Shown: in pieces, positions 18,527-27,338 of the stretch
Numbering within the stretch: the stretch's first letter is position 1
Layout: every line of letters begins with the position of its first letter
Origin: Candidatus Parabeggiatoa sp. nov. 2
GTDB taxonomy: Bacteria; Pseudomonadota; Gammaproteobacteria; Beggiatoales; Beggiatoaceae
NCBI GenBank assembly: GCA_002085445.1
Contig: NBMI01000116.1
Coordinates: 26,246 to 68,614, forward strand
Reading direction: 5' to 3'
DNA length: 42,369 nt
Position numbers and translations under genes: made by a program
Notes under the pieces: model-generated
Databases searched by the model: none
Told to the model about the DNA's origin: nothing
The model's input: the letters and a program-made list of their open reading frames with translations, nothing else

Positions 18527-19273
18527 TTAGTGCACATCCCGCCAGTATTCTTTCTTCAGGACATAAGCAAATCCCAAGAATATGACGAGGAAGAGTATCA
18601 CTTTCCAACCTAAACGGTGCCGTTCCAGTTTGGCCGGTTCACCAATATATTCAAGGAAGTTGACCAAGTCACGCACGTCCTTTTTGTACTGATCGGCTTT
18701 TGCTTTTGCCTCGTCTGTCTTGTCTACCAAATCCACACCAATCACGACTTGATGGGTGTTCCCTTTATCGTCTGTGACAGTTTTGTAAACCGGCTTTTGC
18801 CAACCTTGCCGTTCCCACAAAACATGTGGCATCCCAACATCTTTGAACACAAGGTTGTTGACACCCATCGGACGCGATGGGTCCAAATAAAAGGTCAGCA
18901 TGTAAGTGTATAACCAATCGGTGCCACGCGCACGGGCAATCACACTCAAGTCAGGTGGCATAACACCAAACCATCTTTCTGCATCATCATTGTCCATGGC
19001 AATGGTCATGGTTTCACCGACTTTTTCCGCGCTAAACATGAGGTTTTGTTTTAATTCCTCCTCGCTCAGGCCCAAGTCTTTGCCAATGCGTTGAAAGCGG
19101 ACATATTGTGCCGAGTGACAACCCATACAGTAGTTGACAAACAGTTTGGCCCCCGCTTGTAATGAGGCCTTGTCCATGATGTCATTATCGGCTGAAAGCC
19201 GCTCAAGGCCACCACTGGCAGCAAAGGCCATACTGGGTAATAACAAGGTCAAAGCTAAAATCAATCTTCTCAT
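18527..19273 (-). CDS. petC: Ubiquinol-cytochrome c reductase cytochrome c1
   Basis: 248 residues with a cleavable signal peptide (LILALTLLLPSMAFA). The heme c attachment motif is CMGCH (about 49-53). The axial-ligand Met region is probably in the GVMPPDLSVIARARG or later FKDVGMPHVLW segments. A C-terminal membrane anchor VILFLVIFLGFAYVL ends in KKEYWRDVH. It transfers electrons from the Rieske centre to soluble cytochromes on the periplasmic side of the bc1 complex. Its start overlaps the petB stop by one base (TAATG). It is the third gene of the petABC operon. Confidence 0.96.
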   Translation of the reverse strand: MRRLILALTLLLPSMAFAASGGLERLSADNDIMDKASLQAGAKLFVNYCMGCHSAQYVRFQRIGKDLGLSEEELKQNLMFSAEKVGETMTIAMDNDDAERWFGVMPPDLSVIARARGTDWLYTYMLTFYLDPSRPMGVNNLVFKDVGMPHVLWERQGWQKPVYKTVTDDKGNTHQVVIGVDLVDKTDEAKAKADQYKKDVRDLVNFLEYIGEPAKLERHRLGWKVILFLVIFLGFAYVLKKEYWRDVH

Positions 19274-20499
19274 TAGTCGGTCACCCTTTCTGGTACTGGT
19301 TTGGTCTTATCTATCTTGGAATACCAAGGCATTAACAAGAAAAATGCAAAGTAGATGACGGAAAACAGTTGTGTAAAAGCTGTTTTCGTCGGTGTGGGCG
19401 CTTGCATCCCTAAGTAGCACAACCCAAAAAAGCTAATGACGAATAAGGTCAAAGCCAATTTGAAAATCCAGCCCTTGTAGCGAATGGATTTGACTGGGCT
19501 ACGATCCAGCCATGGCAGGAAAAACAACACGCCAATGGAGGCTCCCATCGCCACCACGCCGAGTAATTTATCCGGGACCGCACGCAAAATGGCATAAAAC
19601 GGTGTGAAGTACCACAGTGGCGCAATATGCTCCGGTGTCTTCATCGGATCGGCCGGTAAAAAGTTGTTATCTTCAATGAAATATCCCCCCATTTTTGGTG
19701 CGTAGAATATCACCAAAGAAAAGATAATCAGAAACACGACAACTCCGACAATATCCTTGACAGTGTAGTAGGGATGAAAGGGAATGCCATCTTTTGGGAT
19801 GCCCGTTTTTGGATCCTTGTTCTTCTTGATTTCAATACCATCAGGATTGTTAGAACCCACTTCGTGCAAGGCGATGATGTGTGCCGCCGCTAAAGCGAGT
19901 AAGATAAGCGGCACCAAAACCACATGGTAAACGAAGAAACGGTTTAAAGTGGCATCGGCAATCACATAATCACCACGTATCCACACCGCCAAGTCTTCAC
20001 CAACATAAGGAATGGCTCCAAACAGGGAAATAATGACTTGTGCCCCCCAATAAGACATCTGTCCCCAAGGCAACAAATAGCCAAAAAAGGATTCGGCCAT
20101 GAGTGCCAAGTAAATAAACATGCCGATAATCCAGAGGAGTTCTCGCGGTTTTCTATAAGAACCGTACATCAACGCTCTGAACATGTGCAGGTAGACGACG
20201 ATAAAAAAGAACGAGCCACCGGTTGAGTGCATATAGCGGATTAACCAGCCATACTCAACATCACGCATGATGTATTCGACGGAGCCAAACGCCAATGCGG
20301 CATCGGGTTTGTAATTCACAGCGAGAAAAATGCCGGTGGCAATTTGTAACACCAGCATCAACAACGCCAACGAACCGAAGTAATACCACACATTAAAATT
20401 CTTCGGTGCATAATATTGCGCCATATGCTCGTTCCACAGTTTGGTTAAGGGAAAACGTGTATCCACCCACTCCAAACTGGCTGTCAATATTTTGTTCAT
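19273..20499 (-). CDS. petB: Ubiquinol-cytochrome c reductase cytochrome b
   Basis: 408 residues with eight membrane segments. Heme-ligand histidines lie in IRYMHSTGGSFFFIVVYLHM and in FFVYHVVLVPLILLALAAAH. Other family blocks are SFFGYLLPWGQMSYWGA (Qo site) and PLWYFTPFYAILRA, equivalent to the PEWYF region. This is the quinol-oxidising membrane core of the bc1 complex. Length fits the fused proteobacterial cytochrome b. It overlaps petA and petC by one base each, so translation is tightly coupled. Confidence 0.97.
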   Translation of the reverse strand: MNKILTASLEWVDTRFPLTKLWNEHMAQYYAPKNFNVWYYFGSLALLMLVLQIATGIFLAVNYKPDAALAFGSVEYIMRDVEYGWLIRYMHSTGGSFFFIVVYLHMFRALMYGSYRKPRELLWIIGMFIYLALMAESFFGYLLPWGQMSYWGAQVIISLFGAIPYVGEDLAVWIRGDYVIADATLNRFFVYHVVLVPLILLALAAAHIIALHEVGSNNPDGIEIKKNKDPKTGIPKDGIPFHPYYTVKDIVGVVVFLIIFSLVIFYAPKMGGYFIEDNNFLPADPMKTPEHIAPLWYFTPFYAILRAVPDKLLGVVAMGASIGVLFFLPWLDRSPVKSIRYKGWIFKLALTLFVISFFGLCYLGMQAPTPTKTAFTQLFSVIYFAFFLLMPWYSKIDKTKPVPERVTD

Positions 20500-21143
20500 T
20501 AAGCCACTCCTCCTTGATGATCAACACCCACCGATATCCGGGTATCACTGAGATAAGTATGGGGGGGAACGACCAGATTAGTCGGTGCCGGTACGCCTTG
20601 ATACACCCGCCCCGCTAAGTCAAAAAATGACCCATGACAAGGACAGAAAAACCCGCCTTTCCAATCGCTACCCAAGTCATGTGCATCATCCTCTTTGACA
20701 TAACTTGGCGAACAGCCTAAGTGTGTACAAATGCCTATAACCACCAAGTATTCCGGTTTAAGGGAGCGGTTTTTATTTTTGGCATAACTCGGTTGCTGAT
20801 CAATGTTGTCTGAATCCGGATCACGCAATTTGGCTTTCAAAGCGGACGAGTTCAAATCGGCCAGAATTTTCTCGGTGCGCTTGACGATCCAAACCGGTTT
20901 ACCGCGCCATTCGATGACCAATCTTTGACCATCTTCAATTTTACTAATATCGACTTCAACCGGGGCACCGGCGGCTTGAGTTTTGGCACTCGGTTGCATG
21001 GACATGATAAAGGGCACCGACGCAAAGCCTGCTCCTATGCCGCCGACTGCTGTTGTCGCCGCAATCAAGAAACGGCGTTTTTTCTTGTCTATATCTTCTG
21101 TCATGTCTTCTTTCCCTACGTTAATTACACCTGCTGTACTCAT
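20499..21143 (-). CDS. petA: Ubiquinol-cytochrome c reductase Rieske iron-sulfur subunit
   Basis: 214 residues. A twin-arginine-like segment KKKRRFLIAATTAVGGIG precedes the single N-terminal anchor. The [2Fe-2S] ligands are in CTHLGCSP and CPCHGSFF. Two starts are possible: ATG 21143 with AAGGAG about 12 bases upstream, or ATG 21104 (MTEDIDKKKRRF) with GGGAAAG close by. I keep the longer one because related proteins begin with a similar short leader, but the choice is open. It is the first gene of petABC, and AACAATT heptamers lie about 85 bases upstream. Confidence 0.96.
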   Translation of the reverse strand: MSTAGVINVGKEDMTEDIDKKKRRFLIAATTAVGGIGAGFASVPFIMSMQPSAKTQAAGAPVEVDISKIEDGQRLVIEWRGKPVWIVKRTEKILADLNSSALKAKLRDPDSDNIDQQPSYAKNKNRSLKPEYLVVIGICTHLGCSPSYVKEDDAHDLGSDWKGGFFCPCHGSFFDLAGRVYQGVPAPTNLVVPPHTYLSDTRISVGVDHQGGVA

Positions 21144-21522
21144 CTGAGTTATGATCTCCTTTTGGATGGATTAAATCCGCATTGAAAAAAATATCTCTAA
21201 AAATAGTCACTTAAATAACCCTATTTTCATTAACAATTAACAATTCACAATTAACAATTAACAAATTTCATCACCCCAGGGTTACCCCCCCCCTCAAAAA
21301 ACGCTGTTCGCGTATCGATGGCGCGTCATTTGATTTATCGTAACAGTAATTATTAGACATTATACCGATTAAATGTAACTTATTGATTTATATGGAATAA
21401 CTATTTTAGTGATTGTCATAAAATCAATGACTTAGTTTAAATCGGTATAAACTCTATTTATTAGACTTAACACCGCAACAATTGGCACCTCACCCCATCC
21501 CTTTCCCCTTAAGGGAAGAAGG
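21144..21522. other. Upstream region of petA with AACAATT heptamers and element B end
   Basis: Repeated AACAATT units occupy about 21230-21262. They run into TTTCATCACCCCA (about 21266-21279), the right end of an element B, with no matching left end in sight. A promoter for petABC must lie here, but I cannot single one out. No gene is seen. Confidence 0.6.
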
Positions 21523-21676
21523 TAGGGGTGATGAAAAGAAAATATCATTATGTTAATAATGAATTATTAATGACGGGTAGTCTATTTAAATGACTGTTTT
21601 TAGGCATCATTTTATTGAGCGAAATAATAATGGGATCAAGTTCAAGAATCCGTAGGAACTCCTTTTCACCACCCCA
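21523..21676 (-). mobile_element. MITE B, copy 2 (reverse orientation)
   Basis: About 154 bp between TAGGGGTGATGAAAAG and CTTTTCACCACCCCA. Read on the minus strand, the interior GGAGTTCCTACGGATTCTTG followed by AACTTGATCCCATTATTATT aligns with copies 1 and 3. The flanking 9-mers (GGAAGAAGG and GCTAAGGGG) do not match, so no target duplication is visible. Confidence 0.75.
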
Positions 21677-23218
21677 GCTAAGGGGGAGAAAAACTCAATA
21701 TATGACGCTATGCCGTATCATTTCGGTTTTCCCAGAGGCCCCTTGATATCGATGGGCAAGAGTCAGTCATCTTTGGGGCGGCGATATTATAACCGATGTT
21801 GAAATTTTTAAGTGTCCATAATAGTCGTTTATTTTTTAAGGGTTATAGGGCTTGCGTGCCAGAAAAATTTTAAAACGGTGCGGTTAAAAGAAAAGTGTTG
21901 CCAGTGCCTCAACCTCAAATACCTCCCAAAAGACCCTTTTTCAAAGGGGGAACGCCTCGGCTATCTAACCGCACCGCTCGAAAAATGTCGATTTGTGCGA
22001 ATAGCGAACAGCGAATAGCGTCTAAAAGACGGAAAAAAAAGGCCCTTAAACACGGCCGCTTTCTAAGGACTTTTTTGCCTTGAAAATACACAAGGGCGAA
22101 TATTATTCATCTATTTATTTTAAAAACAAATAGTTATATAAAGTAAGACGGTTTCAATGACTTCTTCATTCGCCATTTAAATATCGCTATTCACCCACTG
22201 ACATTGCGTAACCGCTAGTCAAAAATTAATAGACAGAATAAATTTTATATAATAATTTATTTAAGCGTCAATTTGCAAACCCTGTTAGACTTACATTGGT
22301 ATAAATCTACTTCGGTTCACAATAAACTACGCAAAGCGTAGTTACATCGTTTCACAATTTTCATCACCACACCCCTACCCCCCAATGCTAAGCAAAAGCC
22401 AATGGCTCAAGCCCAAGGCATCGATATCAAAACTCGTTACAACCCGTTATGGTTTCGATATCGAGGCATGGGGGGGGCTTGAGCAACTTGCTTAAGCAGT
22501 GCCCCTACACCCCCAGAGGGACTTACCACGGTTTGACTTCCTAATCTGAAGGGTGGGGTGTGTAAAAAGTGATATCGCACAGCTTCGATACGAAATTTGT
22601 AACGGTGCTAAATATTATAAACATTCATTCATTTTATAACTAATCAGTGATAACTGATAACAGACAACTAATAACTGATAACTATCCAATTCGTCAATTG
22701 GGGGCCATGCTGACGCTTGTTCGTTAACTTATCACATTTTCAGTGAGAGTGCCAGAAGTGTCGGCCACTTTGCGATGGATTTAAGACAAAAAAAGGGACG
22801 GGATTGGGGTGCAACCCTCGTCAATTGGGGGCCATGCTGACGTTTGAAACAGTTTTTAATACCGGCACCGGTACCTATCCGTTTCGGAACGCGTATCCGT
22901 TGTACTTGTCAGTGGAAATCAAGATTAGTGCCAGAAGTCTCGGCCACAAAAGCGATGGATATCGACCAAAAAAAGGGACAGGATTGGGGAGCGGGGGCCA
23001 TGCTGACGTTTGAAACAGAACGTATTTTCTCGACAAAAAACAGTGCCAGAAGTTTAACTTAATGGCATTGACACCTTCACTAAGGGAACGATAAAAATTT
23101 ATTATTTTATTGACAATCAAAAGCACTGATGTCATTGGATGTGAGTCCTGTAAAATAAAATGGGTTCTAATAATGAAGAAATCTCATCGTCGTTCATTGA
23201 TTATTAGCTAGTTGACGA
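21677..23218. repeat. 1.5-kb repeat-rich intergenic region
   Basis: No convincing gene. An imperfect long hairpin occupies about 22380-22500 (arms around GGCATCGATATC and GATATCGAGGC), adjoining element C copy 3 at 22506-22564. TAACTGA relatives lie at 22640-22685. Segments beginning GGGGGCCATGCTGACG occur at about 22697, 22828 and 22987, and a segment AGTGCCAGAAGT...AAAAAAAGGGAC is duplicated (about 22749 and 22930). A lone TTAACTTAATGGCATTG, the end of element A, is at about 23057-23073. Confidence 0.7.
22506..22564. mobile_element. MITE-like hairpin element C, copy 3 (divergent)
   Basis: It starts TACACCCCCAGAGGGACTTA, contains GACTTCCT at the position seen in copy 2, and ends GGGTGGGGTGTGTAAAAAGT. 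The ends match copies 1 and 2; the middle is diverged. Confidence 0.5.
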
Positions 23219-24769
23219 ATGGCCACTCCAAAACCTTGTGTTCCAGAAAAGCATTATATGATTACCACCGACTTCGGTCATCTCAAAAAAATGATTGATG
23301 ACGAGCGCTATTTTGTTTTACATGCACCCCGTCAAACCGGAAAAACGACTCTGATGTTGCAATTGACGGAAAAGCTAAATCAGGAAGGCAAATACATTGC
23401 CTTATATGTCAATGTGGAAGCCGCTCAACCTCTTCGTAATAACATTGAGGCCATTAATGAGTTAATCATCAGTGAATTTGAATCCAATGCCAGGATTTAT
23501 TTGGAGAAAAAATTTCAACCTCAAGAAGAATGCTTTCAAATTCGTTCTATGTCAAATGGGATAAACGAATTTTTAACTCGTTGGTGTTTAGAATTACCCA
23601 AACCGTTGGTTGTATTTATGGATGAAGTTGATAGCTTGATTGGAGATGGTTTGATTTCCGTGCTACGTCAACTACGCAGTGGTTATACCAAACGCCCACG
23701 CGCCTTTCCTCATGCGCTATGTCTAATTGGTTTACGTGATGTCCGTGATTATCGGATTTATTCCGATGCCTCAAAACGCTATATTGTCGGCGGTTCGGCA
23801 TTTAACATCAAAGAGAAATCCATTCGTCTCGCGGATTTCACGTTAGCTCAGGTACAAGAATTATACGCTCAACATACAGAGGCAACAGGACAAACGTTTA
23901 CCGAAGAAGCCTTACAAAAGATTTATGAATTGACGCAAGGACAACCTTGGCTGGTGAATGCGTTAGGCAGAGAATTATGTTTTGAAGAACAAGCCATAGC
24001 AATTGAACAACCCGTTACTGAAACAAATGTGGATAACGCCGCCGAAATCCTGATTAAAAGGCGCGATGTGCATTTAGATCAACTCGCCGATAAACTAACG
24101 GAGCCAAGAGTAGCTAAAATCATTGAAGCCATTTTGATTGGTGAAAACCAAGGGGAACTTCAAGACGAAGAAGTCCGCTTTGATTGGAATGAGAATAGGC
24201 AATACTTAGTCGATCTTGGATTAGTTCGTTCTGGCAAACGGGGACTAGAAATTGCTAACCCGATTTACCGTGAAATCATTCCAAGAGAATTAACCGCTTA
24301 CCAGCAAGACATGTTAGGCATCGAACCCCAATGGTATATCAAACCATCTGGCAAACTGGATATCGACAAAGTCTTAGAAGCCTACATTGCGTTTTATAAA
24401 GAACACAGTGAATTGATAACCAACCGCAAAACCTACACCGAAGCCGCTCACCATCTATTATTCATGGCTTGGTTACAAAGAATCGTCAATAGTGGTGGGC
24501 ACATTAGTCGGGAATATGCGGCCGGTTTGGGACGCTTAGATTTATGTATCGAATTTGCAGGGGAAAGATTCGCGTTGGAATTAAAGCGCAGTAGTAAAAC
24601 GGCCTTAACTCAAGGTAAACAGCAATTAGCCGATTATTTAAATCGACTCAGTTTACCGAACGGTTGGTTGATTATTTTCCATCGCGGCAAAGTAACAAAT
24701 TGGGATGCCGTTGGCAAACGAGAATTCGTCACCGAAGCTGGAAAACAGATTGAAGTGATTTGGTTATAA
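23219..24769 (+). CDS. AAA ATPase with C-terminal PD-(D/E)XK nuclease-like domain
   Basis: 516 residues. The N-terminal ATPase has Walker A in HAPRQTGKTTLM (about 39-50) and Walker B in LVVFMDEVDSL (about 131-141). The middle resembles a lid and winged helix (LTQGQPWLVNALGREL). The C-terminal part has GRLDLCIEFAGERFALELKR (about 440-459), the D-(x)n-ExK signature of restriction-like nucleases. Proteins of this build are multi-copy in many filamentous and bloom-forming bacteria, and their role is unproven (defence or mobile-element related). A stop codon two triplets upstream and the lack of a ribosome binding site suggest the original N-terminus may have been slightly trimmed. Confidence 0.85.
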   Translation: MATPKPCVPEKHYMITTDFGHLKKMIDDERYFVLHAPRQTGKTTLMLQLTEKLNQEGKYIALYVNVEAAQPLRNNIEAINELIISEFESNARIYLEKKFQPQEECFQIRSMSNGINEFLTRWCLELPKPLVVFMDEVDSLIGDGLISVLRQLRSGYTKRPRAFPHALCLIGLRDVRDYRIYSDASKRYIVGGSAFNIKEKSIRLADFTLAQVQELYAQHTEATGQTFTEEALQKIYELTQGQPWLVNALGRELCFEEQAIAIEQPVTETNVDNAAEILIKRRDVHLDQLADKLTEPRVAKIIEAILIGENQGELQDEEVRFDWNENRQYLVDLGLVRSGKRGLEIANPIYREIIPRELTAYQQDMLGIEPQWYIKPSGKLDIDKVLEAYIAFYKEHSELITNRKTYTEAAHHLLFMAWLQRIVNSGGHISREYAAGLGRLDLCIEFAGERFALELKRSSKTALTQGKQQLADYLNRLSLPNGWLIIFHRGKVTNWDAVGKREFVTEAGKQIEVIWL

Positions 24770-25367
24770 AAAAGTAACTACAAGGATTATTGATAAGAAA
24801 GGATAGGCGCATTCATTCCCAAAAACAACGGATACGCGAACCAAAGGTCAGCGGAGCTTTCAGAAACGGCTAAAAATAGTCACTTGAACGGTTTTAACTC
24901 AGAAAGGGCACACAACTTATCAAAGTCATGGCTATTGATAAGTTGGTGCCTCGTGAGATGTTAGGATAATTAATTGAACACTATCCGTTTTTTTCGCGTA
25001 TCCGTTGTACTTAACAGGAGTCCAAACTTTAGTTTGGCAGGAGTCCAAACTTTAGTTTGGCAGGAGTCCAAACTTTAGTTTGGCAACGGAGTCCAAACTT
25101 TAGTTTGGCAGGACTCCAAACAGTCGTCCAAACGGAAGGCCGCAGCGGGAGTCCAAACGACCGTTTTTAGTTTGGCAGAGTAGTGATACGCAGGCTCCGG
25201 TTATTGACCTATTTTTTGGCAGGTTATTTGGACGCTCAATTTTGAGGGCCATAAAAGACTTTGGATGCTTTCAAATTAAGTTATGGCCCTCAGTCGCGCT
25301 TCATTATTGATACTTTTTGTAGGTGTTTTGTTGCTTAACTTAATCATCCTTATCGTTTTTTATCAGC
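24770..25367. repeat. Intergenic repeats: CCAAACTTTAGTTTGG array and 150-bp element
   Basis: One arm of palindrome D (AACTACAAGGATTATTGATA) lies at about 24776-24807. At 25016-25178 are four clean units of GGAGTCCAAACTTTAGTTTG, each an almost perfect palindrome, followed by degenerate ones. At about 25195-25335 is a copy of a dispersed 150-bp element with GAGGGCCATAA/TTATGGCCCTC arms. No gene is seen. Confidence 0.8.
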
Positions 25368-25517
25368 AATAACTACAAGGATTGTATATAAGAAAGGATT
25401 TAACACCACAAGAGCTACAAAGATTGTATATAATAAAGGATAAAGAAACAACAATACCCAGCGAGAGAATTTCTTTCATAAGCCAATCCTTTCTTATATA
25501 CAATCCCTGTAGTTATT
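25368..25517. mobile_element. Palindromic element D, copy upstream of secreted-protein gene
   Basis: 33-bp inverted repeats AATAACTACAAGGATTGTAT... at 25368-25400 and their complement at 25485-25517 differ at one position. An internal direct copy (GAGCTACAAAGATTGTATAT) is also present. It ends 18 bp before the ATG at 25536. Related palindromes lie in the same position before the genes at 27623 and 28946. Confidence 0.8.
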
Positions 25518-25608
25518 ATATTCATGAACCATTAAATGAAAAAACGACTAACACTGCCAGCCGCCATCTTAGCGATACTCGCTAATTCGAGTTACGCGGA
25601 CGACACCT

Positions 25609-25734
25609 CAATGCCATTAAGTTAAGGAACGTAAGTCATTGTTTTTATTGAAAGTAAAAAATCGGGTACCCCACCCTAACACACACAAAAAATGATTAAA
25701 AATCAATAGGTTATATCTTAACTTAATGGCATTG
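25609..25734. mobile_element. MITE A, 126 bp, inserted in the cassette gene
   Basis: Perfect 18-bp terminal inverted repeats CAATGCCATTAAGTTAAG (25609-25626) and its complement (25717-25734). GGACGACACCT flanks both sides (25598-25608 and 25735-25745), of which 9 to 11 bp is the target-site duplication. It has no coding capacity. The same terminus occurs singly at about 23057-23073 and at about 38586-38603, the latter at the edge of the dispersed 150-bp element. Confidence 0.88.
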
Positions 25735-25744
25735 GGACGACACC

Positions 25745-25943
25745 TGGGGTGATGAAAAGGAGGTTCCTTTGGTTCTAAAACTTGATCCCATTTTTATTCC
25801 GCTCCAGTTTGATTACTTTAAAAACAATCGCATCGGCAAAAGTTTCGCGGAGCGAAACTTTTGCCGATGCAAGTATTCTTTAATTCATTAATCATTAATC
25901 ATTAATCATTAATCATTAATCATTAATCATTTTCATCACCCCA
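25745..25943 (+). mobile_element. MITE B, copy 3, 199 bp, with 9-bp target duplication
   Basis: Ends TGGGGTGATGAAAA and TTTTCATCACCCCA are perfect 14-bp inverted repeats. GACGACACC lies at 25736-25744 and 25944-25952. The interior has AACTTGATCCCATTTTTATT as in the other copies, a nested GGCAAAAGT hairpin (25834-25866) and about eight ATTAATC heptamers (25876-25930). Confidence 0.92.
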
Positions 25944-26031
25944 GACGACACCTGTTTACCCCCAGACGCGGGCAGCAAGTCCCCGCTATGGGTATTCCAG
26001 TGCTTTGAGGCGAAACTGAACAGCCAGCAAA

Positions 26032-26340
26032 ATGATTGATATGGATAATCAGGCCGATAATGCAGCGAGCCGTCTTCCCAATCTGTCTGGTAAAACTAGA
26101 ACGGAAGCGGTATAATATTTGAAGACTTCAGGATTTGAATATCGTGGTAAGACGGAAGGCGGATACGAAAAACATTATCATCTAGATGGGAGTCGTGTAC
26201 ATATTCGTCCTGATGGCGAGATTGTCAGGACGGGCCCCAAAATGACCCCTCAAGCGGGCGGAAAAAAATATCGTCCAAGAATTGGGCCAGATAGTAATCC
26301 TACCACATCTCATAATACGGGGGAAACACTCATTGATTGA
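26032..26340 (+). pseudogene. C-terminal polymorphic-toxin-like fragment with internal stop
   Basis: The frame from ATG 26032 reads ASRLPNLSGKTRTEAV, meets TAA at 26113, then continues YLKTSGFEYRGKTEGGYEKH and HLDGSRVHIRPDGEIVRTGP to a stop. The GGYxKxYHxDGSRVxIRPDGExVRTGP block is a recurring C-terminal tip seen in secreted/RHS-type polymorphic toxins in my recollection; the exact toxin family is not identified. It overlaps the end of the interrupted cassette gene in another frame. A shortened product could start at TTG 26119. It is probably inactive unless that start is used. Confidence 0.55.
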
Positions 26341-26887
26341 TGCAAATGAAATTAAAACGGAATTATTGCAAGAACTGTCTCATTATCAGGTAACGGGTAT
26401 CTCATTAGAACCGAGTCAATTGTGGCTACGAGTTGACTTGACTTGTGGGCCTGATAAGCCTGATATAGCGATAGAGATGCACAACATCGCCCAAATTTCT
26501 CTGTCCAAAACGCCGGATGATGAAGATTCGTGTTACCTTATCGGAAAAGTGGCTATTACACCTTATCAAGATGGTGGAAAAGCCATCTTAACCAAACTCG
26601 GTTATGCTTTTTATGATGAGAGAGGAGAAGTGATGGCAAGCACAACTAAGGCTTTTCACATTCGTATAGAAGGTGATATGTGCTTGAATGTTGTTTGTCA
26701 GGCTACAAATTCTTCAAAGAGATTTAAACAAACTAGAACAAAGCTTGAACAGGTGATTAATTTAAAAATAATCACTGTTCAAACAAACAGTTATCCAACA
26801 ACGTTAAATGAAAAAACGACTAACACTGCCAGCCGCCATCTTAGCGGCACTCGCCAGTTCGAGTTACGCAGACGACAACTGTTTTGA
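26333..26887 (+). CDS. Hypothetical protein, possible immunity partner of the toxin fragment
   Basis: The frame is open from upstream. The likely start is TTG 26333, seven bases after GGGGGAA and overlapping the toxin-frame stop by 8 bases. The product of about 184 residues is acidic and probably beta-rich (ISLEPSQLWLRVDLTCG, YLIGKVAITPYQDGGKAILT), without signal peptide or membrane segment. Position directly after a toxin-like tip suggests an immunity protein, but I recognise no family. Its last 27 codons run out of frame through the signal peptide of the next gene, so the natural 3' end was probably replaced when the cassette arrived. Confidence 0.5.
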   Translation: MIDANEIKTELLQELSHYQVTGISLEPSQLWLRVDLTCGPDKPDIAIEMHNIAQISLSKTPDDEDSCYLIGKVAITPYQDGGKAILTKLGYAFYDERGEVMASTTKAFHIRIEGDMCLNVVCQATNSSKRFKQTRTKLEQVINLKIITVQTNSYPTTLNEKTTNTASRHLSGTRQFELRRRQLF

Positions 26888-27338
26888 TTACGAAAAATCA
26901 CTGCCAGACGTGTTTAAGTGTTTTCAGAATAGACTTGACACTCAGCGGCTGCAACTCGACACCCAGCAAAAGCGAATTGCTAAACTGGAAAAGGAAAACC
27001 AACGCATGCGGCAAATCACGAAAGTCATCAGTGTTTCAAGCGATGGCAAAGCACAACGAATTTGTAGTGGAAGAACGACAGAAGGCAGTACGGCTTGGGT
27101 ACAATTTACTTATGGAATTTATGTCGATATCAAAACCAATGGATGTGGATTCACTTCTACACCCATTTATATATCAAATTTAGCCGGAAATCATGTTGTC
27201 TGGGAAAGTACCGGTGGTAGTTCTCCATATTCAGGAACTGTCAATGGTTTTCGTCTCTATGTTCACCGCCTCACAATCACACCAGAAAAAGCAAATAAGT
27301 GGGGATGGCACATTAACTGGGTAGCCATCGGAAACTAG
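26808..27338 (+). CDS. Secreted coiled-coil protein with C-terminal beta domain
   Basis: 176 residues. A signal peptide (MKKRLTLPAAILAALASSSY-A) is followed by DDNCFDYEKSLPDVFKCFQN and a short coiled coil (RLDTQRLQLDTQQKRIAKLE, about 43-65). The C-terminal domain (about 68-176) has a conserved-looking core CGFTSTPIYISNLAGNHVVW, then GFRLYVHR and NKWGWHINWVAIGN. I have seen similar xxCGFTSTPxY...WHINW domains in secreted or surface proteins, but no function is known. The first 64 codons are nearly identical in DNA to the gene at 27623, while the C-terminal parts are unrelated. It is probably exported and oligomeric. Confidence 0.75.
   Translation: MKKRLTLPAAILAALASSSYADDNCFDYEKSLPDVFKCFQNRLDTQRLQLDTQQKRIAKLEKENQRMRQITKVISVSSDGKAQRICSGRTTEGSTAWVQFTYGIYVDIKTNGCGFTSTPIYISNLAGNHVVWESTGGSSPYSGTVNGFRLYVHRLTITPEKANKWGWHINWVAIGN

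Larger units (their letters stand above)
25536..26039 (+). pseudogene. Secreted cassette protein interrupted by two MITEs
   Basis: The frame MKKRLTLPAAILAILANSSY-ADDT is a signal peptide nearly identical to those at 26808 and 27623. It is broken after GACGACACC by element A (25609-25734) and element B (25745-25943). Each insertion repeats GACGACACC, and after the second copy the frame resumes as DDTCLPPDAGSKSPLWVFQC then FEAKLNSQQND and a stop. The C...VFxCFxxxL pattern matches the paralogues (DDNCFDYEKSLPDVFKCFQN). Removing both insertions and duplicated targets restores one short open frame of about 52 codons, so even the parent was truncated compared with its 176- and 297-residue relatives. 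Confidence 0.85.

Noticed and set aside
22380..22500. Long imperfect hairpin as an ncRNA gene
   Set aside because: It has no promoter or terminator that I can identify and lies beside element C, so it is more likely part of a repeat.
25382..25585. 67-codon ORF ending NEKTTNTASRHLSDTR
   Set aside because: It is a translation of palindrome D followed by the out-of-frame signal peptide of the gene at 25536.
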